A DNA stretch of 64,000 nt from Candidatus Limiplasma pullicola (GTDB lineage Bacteria; Bacillota; Clostridia; Christensenellales; Aristaeellaceae): NCBI GenBank assembly GCA_018710985.1, contig DVIV01000001.1:1-64000 (forward strand), read 5' to 3'. The translations under genes were made by a program, and so were the position numbers. The number at the start of each line of letters is the position of its first letter. Positions within the stretch are counted from its first letter, which is position 1. Below the pieces are notes generated by a model. The model was not told where the DNA came from. It did not search any database and saw only the letters and a program-made list of their open reading frames with translations. Shown in pieces: positions 62,995 through 64,000 of this stretch.

Positions 62995-64000
62995 TCATCG
63001 CACCTCAACGCCCTCCGCCGGGCCCAAAAACGCCGTCGCGCGCCTGACCTCCTCCGGGGCCAGGCGCGTTCCCTTTGGCGCGACCACCCACATATCGCCT
63101 CCGGCCAGCCGCACCCGCGCCGCCACCTCGCCCTCGAACCACTCCGGCGAGCCGCTCATCCCCATCAGGCAGGCGTCCTGCCAGCGGTTTTCGCTTTCGA
63201 GGCACTCGGCCACATGGCCGCAGGGCAGCTCATACACGCGGCCCTGCGCGTCTCGCGCCCCGCGGCGGTGCTCCACCGTCACATGCACGGTCCGCCCCAG
63301 CGGCGAGGGGGCGGCGCAGGGTTTCGCGTCTTCCCTCGCCTCGTCTTCCCAGAAATCCAAGCCCAGGCATTGGCACAGGTCGGTCGCCAGCATGCCCCGC
63401 TCGCCGTATCGCCGCACGGCCCGCTCGCCCGCCAGCCCGTGCAGGGCGCACGCCGCCTGCATCAGAAGCAGGTCGTCCATCGCGTAGGCGCCCGCCGCTC
63501 GCCCGGCCAAAAGCGCCGCCATCACGCCGGTGAGCGCGTCGCCGCTGCCGCCCTTGGCCATGGCGGGCGTGCCGAAGGGGTTGAGGGCCAGGCCCTCCTG
63601 TGCGCACAGCACGCTGCGCGCGCCCTTGAGCACCACCGCCGCGCCGTACCGCCGACGGATGCGCGCCGCCGCGCCCGGCATGTCCGCGAGAATCTCCGCC
63701 GTGGATACGCCCAGCAGCCGCGCCGCCTCCCCCGGATGGGGGGTCAGCACAATCGCCGCGCCGTCGGCCAGCCAGGCGGGCCGGCGGGCCAGCAGGTTGA
63801 GCGCGTCCGCGTCCAGCATGCAGGGCAGCGCACGCCCGTGCAGAAAGCGAAGCAGGCGCTCCATCAGCGCGGCGGCCATCGGTCCCCGTCCCAGCCCGCA
63901 GCCCGCGCCCAGCGCGTCCGCGCGCTCCAGCGCCGCCGAGAGGGCCTCCCAGGCGGCGTCCTCGTCGTCCATGGGCAGCGGGGCGCAGGTGGCGCAGGGA
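62995..64000 (-). CDS. nnrD: ADP/ATP-dependent NAD(P)H-hydrate dehydratase fused to a pyrophosphatase-like domain (5' end beyond window)
   Basis: Minus-strand frame open to the window edge; the visible part starts inside the carbohydrate-kinase-like dehydratase domain (ADALGAGCGLGRG, MLDADALNLLA, LTPHPGEAARLLG, MAKGGSGDALTGVMAALL), which repairs hydrated NAD(P)H. After its end a ~100-residue domain follows: GRTVHVTVEHRRGARD, ELPCGHVAE, QDACLMGMSGSPEWFEGEVAARV and WVVAPKGTRLAPEEVRRATAF. This matches small clostridial inorganic-pyrophosphatase-like proteins (KTVHVxxDRPLGxxHP, DAYVLGVxxPL, EKWVVAP). Catalytic residues of true pyrophosphatases look poorly kept. A visible N-terminal epimerase domain (NnrE) may lie beyond the edge. 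Confidence 0.85.
   Translation of the reverse strand, partial: PCATCAPLPMDDEDAAWEALSAALERADALGAGCGLGRGPMAAALMERLLRFLHGRALPCMLDADALNLLARRPAWLADGAAIVLTPHPGEAARLLGVSTAEILADMPGAAARIRRRYGAAVVLKGARSVLCAQEGLALNPFGTPAMAKGGSGDALTGVMAALLAGRAAGAYAMDDLLLMQAACALHGLAGERAVRRYGERGMLATDLCQCLGLDFWEDEAREDAKPCAAPSPLGRTVHVTVEHRRGARDAQGRVYELPCGHVAECLESENRWQDACLMGMSGSPEWFEGEVAARVRLAGGDMWVVAPKGTRLAPEEVRRATAFLGPAEGVEVR

Overview
The window looks like chromosome of a GC-rich Clostridia-type Bacillota, probably gut-associated. The evidence is a pheST T-box leader, a Gram-positive PurR repressor with PurBox sites, SigA-like promoters, the SCIFF peptide with its radical SAM maturase, a large one-chain PurL, and secreted proteins with InlB-type repeats and sortase-like tails. 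Genus cannot be fixed by eye; no 16S gene is present.

Layout. 1-21 kb holds mostly housekeeping genes: the tail of an AT-rich gene, a low-molecular-weight phosphatase with an SCP2-like partner, a secreted FMN/FAD flavoprotein, a sortase-type beta-helix surface protein, pheST, a ribbon-helix-helix protein, purB divergent from purR, mfd-pth, a membrane glycosyltransferase-like protein, rnpB, an Arr-type rifamycin ADP-ribosyltransferase and guaA. 21-35 kb is an accessory region of lower GC: a frameshifted Crp-like regulator beside a MATE exporter, a nitroreductase, then a two-armed catabolic locus around an IclR-type regulator. The left arm (minus strand) encodes an RraA-like protein, an NAD-dependent epimerase, DhaK-like and DhaL-like proteins and an aldo/keto reductase. 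The right arm (plus strand) encodes a sugar-type ABC importer without ATPase and an enolase-superfamily dehydratase. Both arms have consensus promoters with the same AATCAGATT palindrome directly after the -10 box, so one repressor probably controls the whole locus.

35-43 kb encodes an OppA-like binding protein and a giant InlB-repeat secreted protein (one frameshift), divergent from a TetR regulator. Two identical-geometry dyads lie at the promoter of the surface-protein operon. AraC and XRE regulators follow. 43-50 kb carries greA-lysS (LysRS with an extra C-terminal tRNA-binding domain), a Nudix hydrolase, scfA-scfB and an HtrA protease.

50.5-61.7 kb is a nine-gene purine operon on the minus strand, purE-C-F-M-N-O-H(AICARFT)-D-L, with mostly overlapping genes. 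IMP synthesis uses a separate AICAR formyltransferase and a PurO-type cyclohydrolase instead of fused PurH. The purE promoter is bracketed by two PurBox-like sites, as is, less perfectly, the purB promoter beside purR, so the local purR probably controls both. The window ends with a DMT transporter and the 3' part of an NAD(P)HX dehydratase fused to a pyrophosphatase-like domain.
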